From assembly GCF_000721705.1 (NCBI RefSeq), contig NZ_JOJL01000026.1:62001-126000 (forward strand): DNA of 64,000 bases, in the 5' to 3' direction. Each line of letters opens with the position of its first letter. Positions within the stretch are counted from its first letter, which is position 1. Below, piece by piece: positions 11,136-19,293 of this stretch. A program made the translations under genes and the position numbers. The notes under the pieces were generated by a model. The model ran no database searches. It saw nothing but the letters and a program-made list of their open reading frames with translations, and had not been told where the DNA came from. This DNA is from Actinoplanes subtropicus. Lineage in GTDB: Bacteria; Actinomycetota; Actinomycetes; Mycobacteriales; Micromonosporaceae.

Positions 11136-13379
11136 TTGCCCGCAGTTCCGCCGTACCAGGATCCGGCGCTGCCCGTCGAGCAACGGGTCGATGACCTGCT
11201 GGCTCGCATGACCTTGCCGGAGAAGGTCGGGCAGATGCTGCAGCTGGACGCCCGCAACGACATCAAGGAGATCGTCAGCGAGAAACTGGCCGGCTCGATC
11301 CTGCACACCTCCCCGGCGAAGATGCTGGAGGCGATCGATCTGGCCGCCCGGACCCGGCTGCGGATTCCCCTTCTCACCGCCGACGACTGTATTCACGGGC
11401 ACTCCTTCTGGCCGGGCGCGACGATCTTCCCGACCCAGCTGGCGATGGCGGCGACCTGGGATCCGGCCCTGGTCGAGCGGGTCGCCCGGGTCACCGCCGT
11501 CGAGGTGGCCGCGACCGGCATCCACCAGACCTTCTCGCCGGTCCTGTGCATCGCCCGGGACCTGCGCTGGGGCCGCGTCGACGAGACGTTCGGCGAGGAC
11601 CCGTTCCTGATCGGCGAGCTGGGCTCGGCGATGATCCGCGGCTACCAGGGCGGGGGCCTGTCCGACCCGACCGCGATCCTGGCCACCGCCAAGCACTTCG
11701 CCGGGTACTCGGAGACGCAGGGCGGCCGGGACGCGAGCGAGGCCGACATCAGTCCCCGCAAGCTGCGCTCCTGGTTCCTGCCGCCGTTCGAGCGGGTCGC
11801 CCGGGAGGGCTGCCGGGTCTTCATGCTCGGGTACCAGTCGATGGACGGCGTGCCGATCACCGCCAACCGCTGGCTGCTCAACGACGTGCTCAAGGAGGAA
11901 TGGGGTTTTTCCGGCACGCTGGTCACCGACTGGGACAACGTCGGCCGGATGGTCTGGGAGCAGCGGGTCTGCGCCGACTACGCCGAGGCGGCCGCGGTGG
12001 CGGTGCGGGCCGGCAACGACCTGATCATGGTCACGCCCGGCTTCTTCGAGGGCGCCCAGGAGGCGGTCGCCCGCGGGCTGCTCGCCGAGGCGGAGATCGA
12101 CGCCGCGGTGCGCCGGATCCTGCGGCTCAAGTTCGAGATGGGCCTGTTCGAGAACCCGCGCGCGCCGGACCCCGAGCGGCAGCGCGAGGTGATCAGCATC
12201 CCCGCGCACGCCGACCTCAACCTCGAGGTGGCCCGGCGCTCGCTCGTCCTGCTGCGCAACGACGGCCTTCTCCCGATAGATACGGACAAATTCCGGCGGA
12301 TCGCGATCATCGGCCCCAACGCCGACGACCCCCAGTCCCAGTTGGGCGACTGGGCGGGAAACTCCGGACAAGTAGCCTGGATGCCCGACGGCCACCCCCG
12401 CGAATTGATCGAGACAATCCTCGACGGCTTTAACACGATAAGTCCGAAAAACTGGGACATCACGTACGCGCGCGGGGCCGACATCGAGCGGCTGGTCCCC
12501 GACCCCTCGGGTGCGACCTACCCCGACGGCCAGCCCCGCCCGCCAATCTCGCAGCCCGCACCCGTCGACGGCCACCTGATCTCGGTAGCTCGCGACGCGG
12601 CGATCCGCGCCGACTACGCCGTCGTGGTCGTCGGCGACACGGTCAACCTGACCGGCGAGCACAAGGCGACCGCCACGCTGGAGCTGCAGGGCGGCCAGAT
12701 CGCCCTGCTCGACGCGGTGGCGGCCACCAAGACCCCGATGATCGTCGTGCTGCTCAATTCGAAGCCCTGCGTGCTCCCGCCCTCGGCGCTGACCGCGGCG
12801 GCGATCATCCAGGCCTTCAACCCCGGCATGCGCGGCGGCCGGGCCGTCGCCGAGCTGATCCTCGGCCTGATCGAGCCGAGCGGGCGGATGCCGCTGTCGG
12901 TGCCCCGGCACGTCGGCCAGCAGCCGGTCTACTACAACCAGATCCGCGGCCAGCACGGCAGCCGCTATGCCGACCTCACGCAGGAGCCGCTGTTTGTTTT
13001 CGGCGAGGGCCTCTCGTACACAAGCGTGGTTTTCAGCAGTTTGTCTGTTTCTTCCCGAGAAATCGGGCAGGACGGAAAAATCCAGGCGAGTGTCACCCTC
13101 ACCAACACCGGCGCGCGGCCGTCGCTGGAGACCATTCAGGTGTACGTGAGTGACCTCGTCACCAGCGTGACCTGGGCCGTCCGGGAGCTGAAGGCGTATC
13201 GCCAGGTCACCGTGCCGCCCGGCGAGCCGGTCACCGTCGAGATCGAACTGCCGGCCAGCGACTGCACGCTGGTCACCGCCGACGGCCGCCGGGTCGTCGA
13301 GCCGGGCGACTTCGAGCTGCTGGTCGGCCCGTCCTCCCGCGAATCCGACCTGCTGCGCGCGCCCTTCCGCATCACCTGA
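11136..13379 (+). CDS. GH3 family beta-glycosidase (beta-glucosidase-like)
   Basis: Cytoplasmic glycoside hydrolase of 747 residues with no signal peptide. The N-terminal TIM barrel has the substrate-binding pair AKHFAGY (Lys186, His187) and the nucleophile Asp265 in LVTDWDNVG. The alpha/beta sandwich domain starts near EVARRSLVLLRNDGLLP. The fibronectin-III-like end covers about residues 640-747. Likely releases glucose or xylose from oligosaccharides. The start is TTG 11136, chosen because GGAGG at 11125-11129 is well spaced; an ATG-like extension to 11079 overlaps promoter sequence. Its 3' end overlaps the convergent GNAT gene by 8 bases. Exact sugar specificity is unknown. Confidence 0.92.
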   Translation: MPAVPPYQDPALPVEQRVDDLLARMTLPEKVGQMLQLDARNDIKEIVSEKLAGSILHTSPAKMLEAIDLAARTRLRIPLLTADDCIHGHSFWPGATIFPTQLAMAATWDPALVERVARVTAVEVAATGIHQTFSPVLCIARDLRWGRVDETFGEDPFLIGELGSAMIRGYQGGGLSDPTAILATAKHFAGYSETQGGRDASEADISPRKLRSWFLPPFERVAREGCRVFMLGYQSMDGVPITANRWLLNDVLKEEWGFSGTLVTDWDNVGRMVWEQRVCADYAEAAAVAVRAGNDLIMVTPGFFEGAQEAVARGLLAEAEIDAAVRRILRLKFEMGLFENPRAPDPERQREVISIPAHADLNLEVARRSLVLLRNDGLLPIDTDKFRRIAIIGPNADDPQSQLGDWAGNSGQVAWMPDGHPRELIETILDGFNTISPKNWDITYARGADIERLVPDPSGATYPDGQPRPPISQPAPVDGHLISVARDAAIRADYAVVVVGDTVNLTGEHKATATLELQGGQIALLDAVAATKTPMIVVLLNSKPCVLPPSALTAAAIIQAFNPGMRGGRAVAELILGLIEPSGRMPLSVPRHVGQQPVYYNQIRGQHGSRYADLTQEPLFVFGEGLSYTSVVFSSLSVSSREIGQDGKIQASVTLTNTGARPSLETIQVYVSDLVTSVTWAVRELKAYRQVTVPPGEPVTVEIELPASDCTLVTADGRRVVEPGDFELLVGPSSRESDLLRAPFRIT

Positions 13380-14028
13380 CCGCGGCGGCCGCGAGCGGCC
13401 TCAGGACAAAACCGAGCTTGCCGTACGCCTTCAGCGCGGGCTCGTTCCAGTAGTCGACGATCAACGCCACCCGCTCCCGCCCGGCCAGGAGCTCGTTCGT
13501 GACGAACGCGCACACCTGCCGGGCCAGCCCCCGCCCCCGCGCCTCGGCCCGGGTCGCCACCCCGGCGATCAACCCGGTCTCGGCGGTCGACCACGCGTCG
13601 GCGGCGACGGCCAGCAGCCTCCCGTCGTCGTCGCGCACCCCCGCCCAGCGGCGCACGCCGGGCCGGTCCGGCCGCGCCCACGAGCCCGGGAAGTGCCCCT
13701 CGATCAGGGCCAGGACCTGCGGCGACTCGTCCTCGGCCAGCCAGCGCGGGCCGGCCGTGGCCGGGACCGGCGCGGTCACCTCCATCCAGCCGAACCGCGC
13801 CTCGGCCGTGAGCGACGGCAGCCGCCGCGCCACCTCGGTGACCAACTCCTCGTCGCCGACCGGCCGGAACGTCGGCCCGACCGCCGCCAGCACCTCCTCG
13901 CCGAGCAGCCGGGCGACCGCGCCGGGCTCGCCGCTGATCGCTATCCGATCGCGCCGATACAGATCGGCGCGGGCCACCGCGACCGCGCCGGGCCGCTCCC
14001 AGATCCGGGCGCCGGGCTGCGCCGCCAC
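13372..14028 (-). CDS. GNAT family N-acetyltransferase
   Basis: Acetyl-CoA-dependent acetyltransferase of 218 residues. The C-terminal half holds the GNAT fold, with a cofactor loop reading TRAEARGRGLARQVCAFV (R-x-x-G-x-G/A type) and a closing YGKLGF motif typical of these enzymes. The N-terminal 90 residues form a less conserved region. Start GTG at 14028. It is divergent from the SanA-like gene and tail-overlaps the GH3 gene by 8 bases. The acceptor is unknown. Confidence 0.82.
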   Translation of the reverse strand: MAAQPGARIWERPGAVAVARADLYRRDRIAISGEPGAVARLLGEEVLAAVGPTFRPVGDEELVTEVARRLPSLTAEARFGWMEVTAPVPATAGPRWLAEDESPQVLALIEGHFPGSWARPDRPGVRRWAGVRDDDGRLLAVAADAWSTAETGLIAGVATRAEARGRGLARQVCAFVTNELLAGRERVALIVDYWNEPALKAYGKLGFVLRPLAAAAVR

Positions 14029-14062
14029 TCACCGCACCACCGGGTCGTCGAGCATGCGGCCC

Positions 14063-14761
14063 ATGTTGACACGGCCTGGCATCGTCGGCCGCGTGCTACT
14101 CCGGGTCCTGCGCCGCACCGTTTTCTGGGGTGCGCTCGCCACCGCGATCGCGATCATCGCCGGGTCGTTCTGCTCACTCTGGGTGCGGGCTTCGGCCTTC
14201 GGGCACGTGTACGACGAAAGCTCCGTCCCGCCCGCACCCGTCGCGATCGTGCTGGGAGCCGAGGTCTACCCCGACAGCGAGCCGTCGCCGTTCCTCGCGG
14301 CCCGCCTCGACATCGCCAAGCGCCTGCTCGACGAGGGCAAGGTCAAGGCGATCCTGGTCTCCGGCGACCACAGCCGCTGGGACTACGACGAGCCCGGCTC
14401 GATGCAGGTCTACCTGGTCGCCCGCGGGGTGCCGGCCGGCGAGGTGGTGCTCGACTACGCCGGCTTCGACACGTACGACTCGTGCGCGCGGGCCAGGCGC
14501 ATCTTCGGCGTCCGTAAGGCCATCGTGGTGACCCAGAGCTACCACATCGACCGGGCCGTCACGCTCTGCCGCGGCCAGGGCATCGACGCGTCCGGCGTGG
14601 GCGACGACTCGGTCCGCATCTACACGGAGCCGTGGGCCCACTCGTACGTCCGGGAACAGGGCGCGATCGTGAAGGCGGCCTACGACTCGCTCTCGCATCG
14701 CGACCCGGTCTTCCTGGGCCGCCACGAGCCCGGCATCGACGACGCGTTGCGGGACTCATAG
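14063..14761 (+). CDS. SanA/YdcF-like membrane protein (DUF218)
   Basis: Envelope protein of 232 residues with one N-terminal membrane segment (about 15-38) and a DUF218 domain outside. Family marks are VAIVLGAEVYPDSEPSPFL, the SGDHSRWDYDEPGSM stretch and TQSYHIDRAV. SanA of enteric bacteria affects envelope permeability to vancomycin at high temperature; the enzymatic role is not settled. ATG 14063 and 14054 are both possible and neither has a clear ribosome site. GNAT is divergent; the next gene lies about 100 bases downstream. Confidence 0.82.
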   Translation: MLTRPGIVGRVLLRVLRRTVFWGALATAIAIIAGSFCSLWVRASAFGHVYDESSVPPAPVAIVLGAEVYPDSEPSPFLAARLDIAKRLLDEGKVKAILVSGDHSRWDYDEPGSMQVYLVARGVPAGEVVLDYAGFDTYDSCARARRIFGVRKAIVVTQSYHIDRAVTLCRGQGIDASGVGDDSVRIYTEPWAHSYVREQGAIVKAAYDSLSHRDPVFLGRHEPGIDDALRDS

Positions 14762-14776
14762 GTGCCGCCAGCGGGG

Positions 14777-14797
14777 TTCTTAGCCGTTTCTTAGCCG
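14777..14797 (+). promoter_or_regulatory. Direct repeat of OmpR-family type
   Basis: TTCTTAGCCG occurs at 14777 and 14788, an 11-base step equal to one helical turn. That is how OmpR/PhoB-type response regulators bind as tandem dimers. It lies about 70-90 bases before the Pro-rich membrane protein gene. Confidence 0.4.
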
Positions 14798-14865
14798 GAG
14801 GTGGGCTCACCTTTCAGGAAGCGTGCCAATTCTTGGTGGAAGAACGCCACCTACGGAGTTGTGCG

Positions 14866-15396
14866 ATGACCGATAGAAACCCCCCATCCCCCGACGAGCC
14901 CACCGAGGCGCGGCCCGCGGTTCCCGTCTCCTCTTCGGAGCCCGCCGCCGCGGAGCCGGCCGCCGCTCCGACGGCCGAGCAGCCCGCCACCGCCCAGCCC
15001 GCGCAGGCCACCCAGCCGGCGCAGGCCACCCAGCCGCCCCCGGGCGCCTGGCAGCCGGCCGGCCCGGCGACCTGGCAGCAAGGACCGCCGCGCGGCCCCC
15101 GCTGGTACGGCCGGCGGGTGCCGCTGCTGCTCGCCATCGGGCTGCTGCTGATCGGCTGCCTCGGCGGCGCCGGCGTGGTCGCGGTCGGCGCGGCACTGAC
15201 CCACTTCGGCCACGGCGACCGCTACAGCTCCCGCTTCGAACGCGGCCCCGGCGGCTTCCGCAACGGCCCACACATGGGCCCGGGCAACCAGGACGGCCGC
15301 CGCTTCCGCCAGTTCCCGAACGGCAACGGCAACAACAACCCCGCCCCCGGGCCGGCCCAGAGTGCCCCGGCCCCAGCCCCGTCCGCCTCGTCCTGA
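14866..15396 (+). CDS. Pro/Ala-rich single-pass membrane protein, unknown function
   Basis: 176 residues. The N-terminal 75 residues are disordered and rich in Pro, Ala, Glu and Gln with QPAQAT repeats. One strong membrane segment follows a positive patch (about residues 86-110). The C-terminal part is Gly/Asn/Arg-rich and ends in Pro/Ala/Ser. The topology should put the Pro-rich part inside and the Gly-rich tail outside. GGAG lies 9 bases before the ATG. A direct repeat upstream suggests two-component control. No enzyme motif is present; proteins like this are common in actinobacterial envelopes and poorly understood. Confidence 0.7.
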   Translation: MTDRNPPSPDEPTEARPAVPVSSSEPAAAEPAAAPTAEQPATAQPAQATQPAQATQPPPGAWQPAGPATWQQGPPRGPRWYGRRVPLLLAIGLLLIGCLGGAGVVAVGAALTHFGHGDRYSSRFERGPGGFRNGPHMGPGNQDGRRFRQFPNGNGNNNPAPGPAQSAPAPAPSASS

Positions 15397-15451
15397 CCGA
15401 ACACATCGACACACGTAGACATGCTGCCGCCGTAGGACGAGAGTGGTCGGC

Positions 15452-16834
15452 ATGGCCAAGTCGACTCGGCGAACGTTTCTGACGGTGTCCGCGGCGACCA
15501 TCGCCGCCGGCGTCTCCGGTCCCGGGGAGGCGCTGGCGGCGGATCGCCGCAAGCCCTCCCCTACGCCCGAGCTGCGCGCGATCTTCCGGGAGATCGACCC
15601 GAAGCGGATCGAGGCGACGATCCGCAAGCTGGTCTCGTTCGGCACCCGGCACACCCTGTCGGTGCAGGACGACCCGAACCGCGGCATCGGCGCCGCCCGC
15701 GACTGGATCTTCGCGGAGCTGCAGCGCTACGCCGCGGCGTCCGGCGGCCGGATGACCGTCGAGCTGCAGTCGTTCATCCAGCCGGTCGCCTCCCGCATCC
15801 CGGTGCCCACCCGGATCACCAACGTCGTGGCCACCCTGCGCGGCAGCGTCACGCCGGCCCGCACGTACGTCGTGACCGGTCACTACGACTCCCGGGTCAC
15901 CGACGTCATGAACGCGACCAGCGACGCCCCCGGCGCCGACGACGACGGCTCCGGCGTGGCCGTGGTGCTGGAGCTGGCCCGGGTGCTGGCCACCCGCTCG
16001 CCCGAGGCCACGATCGTCTTCGCCGCGGTGGCCGGCGAGGAGCAGGGCCTCTACGGCTCCGACCACCTGGCCCAGTCGTTCAAGGACGCCGGGACCGACA
16101 TCCAGGGCATGTTCAGCAACGACATCGTCGGCACCGGCGACGCGCACGACGGCACCCCGAACGACCCGCACACCGTCCGGCTCTTCGTCGAGGGCGTGCC
16201 GACCTCGGAGACCCCGGCCCAGGCCACGATCCGGCAGAGCGTCGGCGGCGAGAACGACGGCCCGTCCCGCCAGCTCGGCCGCTTCGTCGACGACGTGGCG
16301 AGCAACCCGCAGACCGGCATGCACGTGCGGCAGATCTGGCGCCGCGACCGCTACCTGCGCGGCAGCGACCACATCTCGTTCCTGCTGCGCGGTTACCCGG
16401 CGGGCCGTTTCACCGAGCCTCGGGAAAACTTCAACCACGAACATCAGGACGTACGGGTGGAGAACGGCGTCCAGTTCGGCGACCTGATCGCGTTCTGCGA
16501 CTTCGCGTACATCGCCCGGGTGGCCCGGGTGAACGCCGCCGCCCTCTGGGGTCTCGCCCAGGCACCCGGCACCCCGAAGGGCGTCGTGATCGACACGACC
16601 CAGCTGACCAACCAGACCACCCTGCGCTGGACGGCGAACCCGGAACCGGACCTGGCCGGTTACGAGGTGCTCTGGCGCGAGACGACCGCCCCGGACTGGA
16701 CGAACTCCCGTTTCGTGGGCGACGTGACGACGTACACCATCGATCTTTCGAAGGACAACGTGCTCTTCGGCGTGCGCTCGGTCGACCAGGCCGGCAACCG
16801 CAGCCCCGCGGCGGCGCCCCAGCCGTCGAGCTGA
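15452..16834 (+). CDS. Tat-exported M28 family aminopeptidase with fibronectin-like C-terminus
   Basis: Extracellular zinc exopeptidase of 460 residues. The twin-arginine signal STRRTFLTVSAATIAAG opens the protein, with cleavage near ALAA (about residue 30). Zinc ligands and catalytic residues of M28 are seen as His144 in GHYDSR, Asp163 in GADDDGSG, Glu196/197 in AGEEQGLYGS, Asp224 in NDIVG, and a late His in GSDHISF. The last 90 residues look like a fibronectin-III domain (LRWTANPEPDLAGYEVLWRE). GTG 15443 is an alternative start with AGGA 5 bases before it; ATG 15452 is kept as the conventional choice. Its role is peptide scavenging or protein turnover outside the cell. Confidence 0.9.
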   Translation: MAKSTRRTFLTVSAATIAAGVSGPGEALAADRRKPSPTPELRAIFREIDPKRIEATIRKLVSFGTRHTLSVQDDPNRGIGAARDWIFAELQRYAAASGGRMTVELQSFIQPVASRIPVPTRITNVVATLRGSVTPARTYVVTGHYDSRVTDVMNATSDAPGADDDGSGVAVVLELARVLATRSPEATIVFAAVAGEEQGLYGSDHLAQSFKDAGTDIQGMFSNDIVGTGDAHDGTPNDPHTVRLFVEGVPTSETPAQATIRQSVGGENDGPSRQLGRFVDDVASNPQTGMHVRQIWRRDRYLRGSDHISFLLRGYPAGRFTEPRENFNHEHQDVRVENGVQFGDLIAFCDFAYIARVARVNAAALWGLAQAPGTPKGVVIDTTQLTNQTTLRWTANPEPDLAGYEVLWRETTAPDWTNSRFVGDVTTYTIDLSKDNVLFGVRSVDQAGNRSPAAAPQPSS

Positions 16835-16923
16835 GGGAGGAGGCGGCCCACGACAGCCCGGCGCGGGCCCGCCTCACCCACGCCGGCGCGGTCATCGCCG
16901 ACGTGGTCCTCCTACCCCGCTGA
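16835..16923 (+). other. Short open stretch, possible remnant of a gene end
   Basis: After the M28 stop, a different frame reads on as EEAAHDSPARARLTHAG and closes at a TGA at 16921-16923. The composition is coding-like, but there is no start of its own and no family I recognise. It may be the remains of a lost gene or chance. Confidence 0.2.
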
Positions 16924-16932
16924 CCCTCTCAT

Positions 16933-16999
16933 CTATGCGGCTAGTTGCCAGTCTTCTATGCGGCTAGTTGCCAGTCTTCTATGCGGCTAGTTGCCAGTC
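16933..16999. repeat. 23-bp tandem repeat, about 2.9 copies, made from the 3' end of the XRE gene
   Basis: Units start at 16933, 16956 and 16979. On the minus strand each unit reads GACTGGCAACTAGCCGCATA followed by GAA or GAT. The copy at 16979-16999 is the true end of the XRE gene (last residues DWQLAA and the TAG stop); the other two follow it downstream. The copies are almost identical, so the duplication is recent. Confidence 0.95.
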
Positions 17000-17884
17000 G
17001 AAGTGGTACTGGTTGGTCAGCGGGGGCACGTTCGTGCTCCAGCTGAAGTCGGTCACGCCGTCGCGGATCGCGGCGGTCGGCGGGGAGGGCAGCTTACGGT
17101 CGCCGCTCCAGGTGACCTCGCGTCCGGTCAGGCTCACCTCGACGCCGGCCGGGAAGCGCAGGTGCACCGACAGCTGCTCGGTGGGCCAGCGGATCTCCCG
17201 CTCGAACCAGTTGCCCCACTTCGTGGCGTGCACCCGGTAGGAGCAGACGATCGTCGCGGAGCGTCCGGGGTAGATCGGCGCGGGCAGGCCGCCCGGCTCG
17301 AACCAGACATAGATCTTCTTGTACGCGTCGCGGTCCTCGACCAGCTCCCACCGGGACGGCTCGCCGTCGAAGGTGGCCCGGAAGCCGAGCTCGGTCAGCG
17401 TGACCGGGTTGTCCCGGTAGAACCGGCGGGACAGGTGCGGATCGGCCGGGTGCGCATCCACGTCGATGCGTACCGGGAAGCGGGTCACCGGCTGGTCGCC
17501 GGCGTTGTGCACGTCGCGCAGGATGCGGATGTGGTAGTAGCCGTCCTCGGTCAGGGTCAGCTGCGAATCCTCGCGGCGGACCACCAGGCCGGCCCGCATC
17601 CGCGCGGCGGCGCGGGTGGTTCGCGGGGACGGCCCCTCCTGCGTCTGGGTCTCGGCGAGGAAGGCGTCGAACGCCGCCGCCAGCTCACCATTCGTCTGCA
17701 GCACGGCGTCGGCGCGAGCGGCGAACTCGCACGTCGGCCGGTGCCGCCCGTTCTCCACGTGGCTGACGTAGGACGGGTCGAAGCCCATCATCCTCGCCAG
17801 CGTCTTCTTGTTCAGTCCTCGGCTCGTCCGGAGCCTGGCCAGAGCGTCGGCAAACGCTGTCCGGCCGGAGAGATCGTCCGTCAT
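16979..17884 (-). CDS. XRE-family helix-turn-helix protein with large C-terminal domain
   Basis: 301 residues. The N-terminal helix-turn-helix (about 10-70: ALARLRTSRGLNKKTLARMM then DPSYVSHVENGRHRPT) should bind DNA. The rest (about 100-301) is beta-rich with many Trp, Tyr and Arg, no enzyme motif and no membrane segment. Similar two-part proteins are common in streptomycetes and relatives and are thought to be regulators with an unknown sensor. Start ATG 17884 with GAGGTGA well placed upstream. Its last codons and stop codon are tandemly duplicated behind the gene. Confidence 0.78.
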   Translation of the reverse strand: MTDDLSGRTAFADALARLRTSRGLNKKTLARMMGFDPSYVSHVENGRHRPTCEFAARADAVLQTNGELAAAFDAFLAETQTQEGPSPRTTRAAARMRAGLVVRREDSQLTLTEDGYYHIRILRDVHNAGDQPVTRFPVRIDVDAHPADPHLSRRFYRDNPVTLTELGFRATFDGEPSRWELVEDRDAYKKIYVWFEPGGLPAPIYPGRSATIVCSYRVHATKWGNWFEREIRWPTEQLSVHLRFPAGVEVSLTGREVTWSGDRKLPSPPTAAIRDGVTDFSWSTNVPPLTNQYHFDWQLAA

Positions 17885-17980
17885 GGGAGTCACCTCGTAG
17901 CGGGACCCCAAGTATCGCCGCCGCCCCGCGACCGCGCAATGTGACGTGCCGTGCACGGTGAGTGCGGCAACTGTCACGTA

Positions 17981-18451
17981 TCAGCCGAGGGCGGGCACAC
18001 TGACCCCGGCGTCGTCGGCCAGGCCCGCGACCGGGATCAGGGCCGCCGGGCCGCCGGACATCAGCACCAGGGTGGTGGTCGCCCCCGGGGCGCCGGTGTC
18101 CTGATCGGCCATGCTCTTGAGCTTCGGCACCTGGTCGGCGTCCACCGTGACCTGCCCGTCCTCCCGGATCGCCCGCACCTTGCCGAGCGGCCCGTTCAGG
18201 ACCAGGCACAGCTTCTTGTCGCCGTCCTGGGCGTAGTACGTGTCGGCGTCGCACATGCCGAGGGCCCGGGCGAAGAAGCCGGGCGGCTTGGTCACCTGCT
18301 TCGAGATGGCGTCGTTCACGGCGTACACGTCGACGTCGTGTCTTCCGGGGAGCAGGAGCGGATCCCGTACGACCAGGAACGCCGCACCCACACCCAGCGC
18401 GACCACCAAGATCAGCCCGGCCACCCACGGCCATTTGCGCCTTTTCGCCAT
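17981..18451 (-). CDS. Membrane-anchored protein of unknown function
   Basis: 156 residues. A basic start KRRKWPW, one membrane segment (about residues 9-28), then an extracytoplasmic domain of about 125 residues with a lone pair of Cys (MCDADTYY and KKLCLVL) that could form a disulfide. No family recognised. It is divergent from the ABC exporter genes, with a perfect 18-bp palindrome in the shared 89-base gap, so it may be co-regulated with the exporter and act with it. No good Shine-Dalgarno sequence is seen. Confidence 0.7.
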   Translation of the reverse strand: MAKRRKWPWVAGLILVVALGVGAAFLVVRDPLLLPGRHDVDVYAVNDAISKQVTKPPGFFARALGMCDADTYYAQDGDKKLCLVLNGPLGKVRAIREDGQVTVDADQVPKLKSMADQDTGAPGATTTLVLMSGGPAALIPVAGLADDAGVSVPALG

Positions 18452-18464
18452 GGTGAGAACCCTA

Positions 18465-18482
18465 GGTAGTGCTGGCACTACC
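18465..18482. promoter_or_regulatory. Perfect palindromic operator candidate (TetR-like)
   Basis: GGTAGTGC-tg-GCACTACC, both 8-bp arms perfect, in the divergent gap between the membrane protein gene and the ABC exporter. Size and form suit a TetR-family repressor. No TetR gene is next to it in this window. Confidence 0.55.
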
Positions 18483-18527
18483 GCCAAGACGGTGGCCTCC
18501 CGCAGGGATTTCCATCGATCCGGCCCC

Positions 18528-18541
18528 TAGCGTCTTGGGCA
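18528..18541 (+). promoter_or_regulatory. Candidate -10 element of a leaderless ABC transcript
   Basis: TAGCGT at 18528-18533, then 7 bases, then the ATG at 18541. There is no Shine-Dalgarno sequence before this ATG. The spacing would place the first transcribed base at or next to the A of ATG. Confidence 0.4.
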
Positions 18542-19293
18542 TGACGACAACCACCATGACCAGGGCAGACGCGGCCGTCACGCTGCGCGGGGTGAGCCGG
18601 GTCTACGGCCGCGGCGCCGCCGCGGTGCGAGCCGTCGACGACGTCACGATCGAATTCCCCCGCGGCGGTTGGACTGCCGTGATGGGCCCCTCCGGCTCCG
18701 GCAAATCCACCCTGCTGCATTGCGCCGCCGGCCTCGAGCGGGTCGACGCCGGCCAGGTGCTGCTGGGCGGCACCGACCTGACCGCCGCGCGCGACCGCGA
18801 GCTGACCGCGCTGCGCCGCACCCGCATCGGCTTCGTCTTCCAGAGCTTCAACCTGATCGGCTCGCTGACCGCCGCGCAAAACGTCGCGCTCCCCCTCCGG
18901 CTGGCCGGGCGCCGCCCGCGCGGCTCCGAGGTACGCGACACCCTCGCGGCCGTCGGCCTCGCCGACCGCGTCCGGCACCGCCCGCGCGAGCTCTCCGGCG
19001 GCCAGCAGCAGCGGGTCGCGATCGCCCGCGCCATGGTGACCCGCCCCGACGTGCTCTTCGCCGACGAGCCGACCGGCGCGCTCGACTCCTCGGCCGCCCA
19101 CGTGGTGCTCGACCTGATGCGCCAGATGGCCGACGCCGGCCAGGCCATCGTCATGGTCACCCACGACCCGGTGGCGGCCGCCCGCGCCGACGCGGTGATC
19201 TTCCTGCGCGACGGCCGGGTGGTCGACCGCTTGGCCGGCGCCGGGCCGCGCGAGGTCGCCGACCGGCTCGCCGGCTGGGAGGCAAGGCGATGA
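18541..19293 (+). CDS. ABC transporter ATP-binding protein, MacB/LolD type
   Basis: Cytoplasmic ATPase of 250 residues that drives the FtsX-like permease encoded next. Walker A GPSGSGKST (about residues 51-59), Q-loop FVFQSFN, signature LSGGQQQR, Walker B VLFADEPTGALD and switch His in MVTHD are all intact. The set 'ABC ATPase + large FtsX permease' usually exports peptides or antibiotics or moves lipoproteins, often as a resistance unit. The stop overlaps the permease start (ATGA). Control probably runs through the 18-bp palindrome upstream. Confidence 0.93.
   Translation: MTTTTMTRADAAVTLRGVSRVYGRGAAAVRAVDDVTIEFPRGGWTAVMGPSGSGKSTLLHCAAGLERVDAGQVLLGGTDLTAARDRELTALRRTRIGFVFQSFNLIGSLTAAQNVALPLRLAGRRPRGSEVRDTLAAVGLADRVRHRPRELSGGQQQRVAIARAMVTRPDVLFADEPTGALDSSAAHVVLDLMRQMADAGQAIVMVTHDPVAAARADAVIFLRDGRVVDRLAGAGPREVADRLAGWEARR

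Noticed and set aside
11082..12956. 624-codon open frame antisense to the GH3 gene
   Set aside because: No domain; the sense strand encodes a complete glycosidase with catalytic residues.
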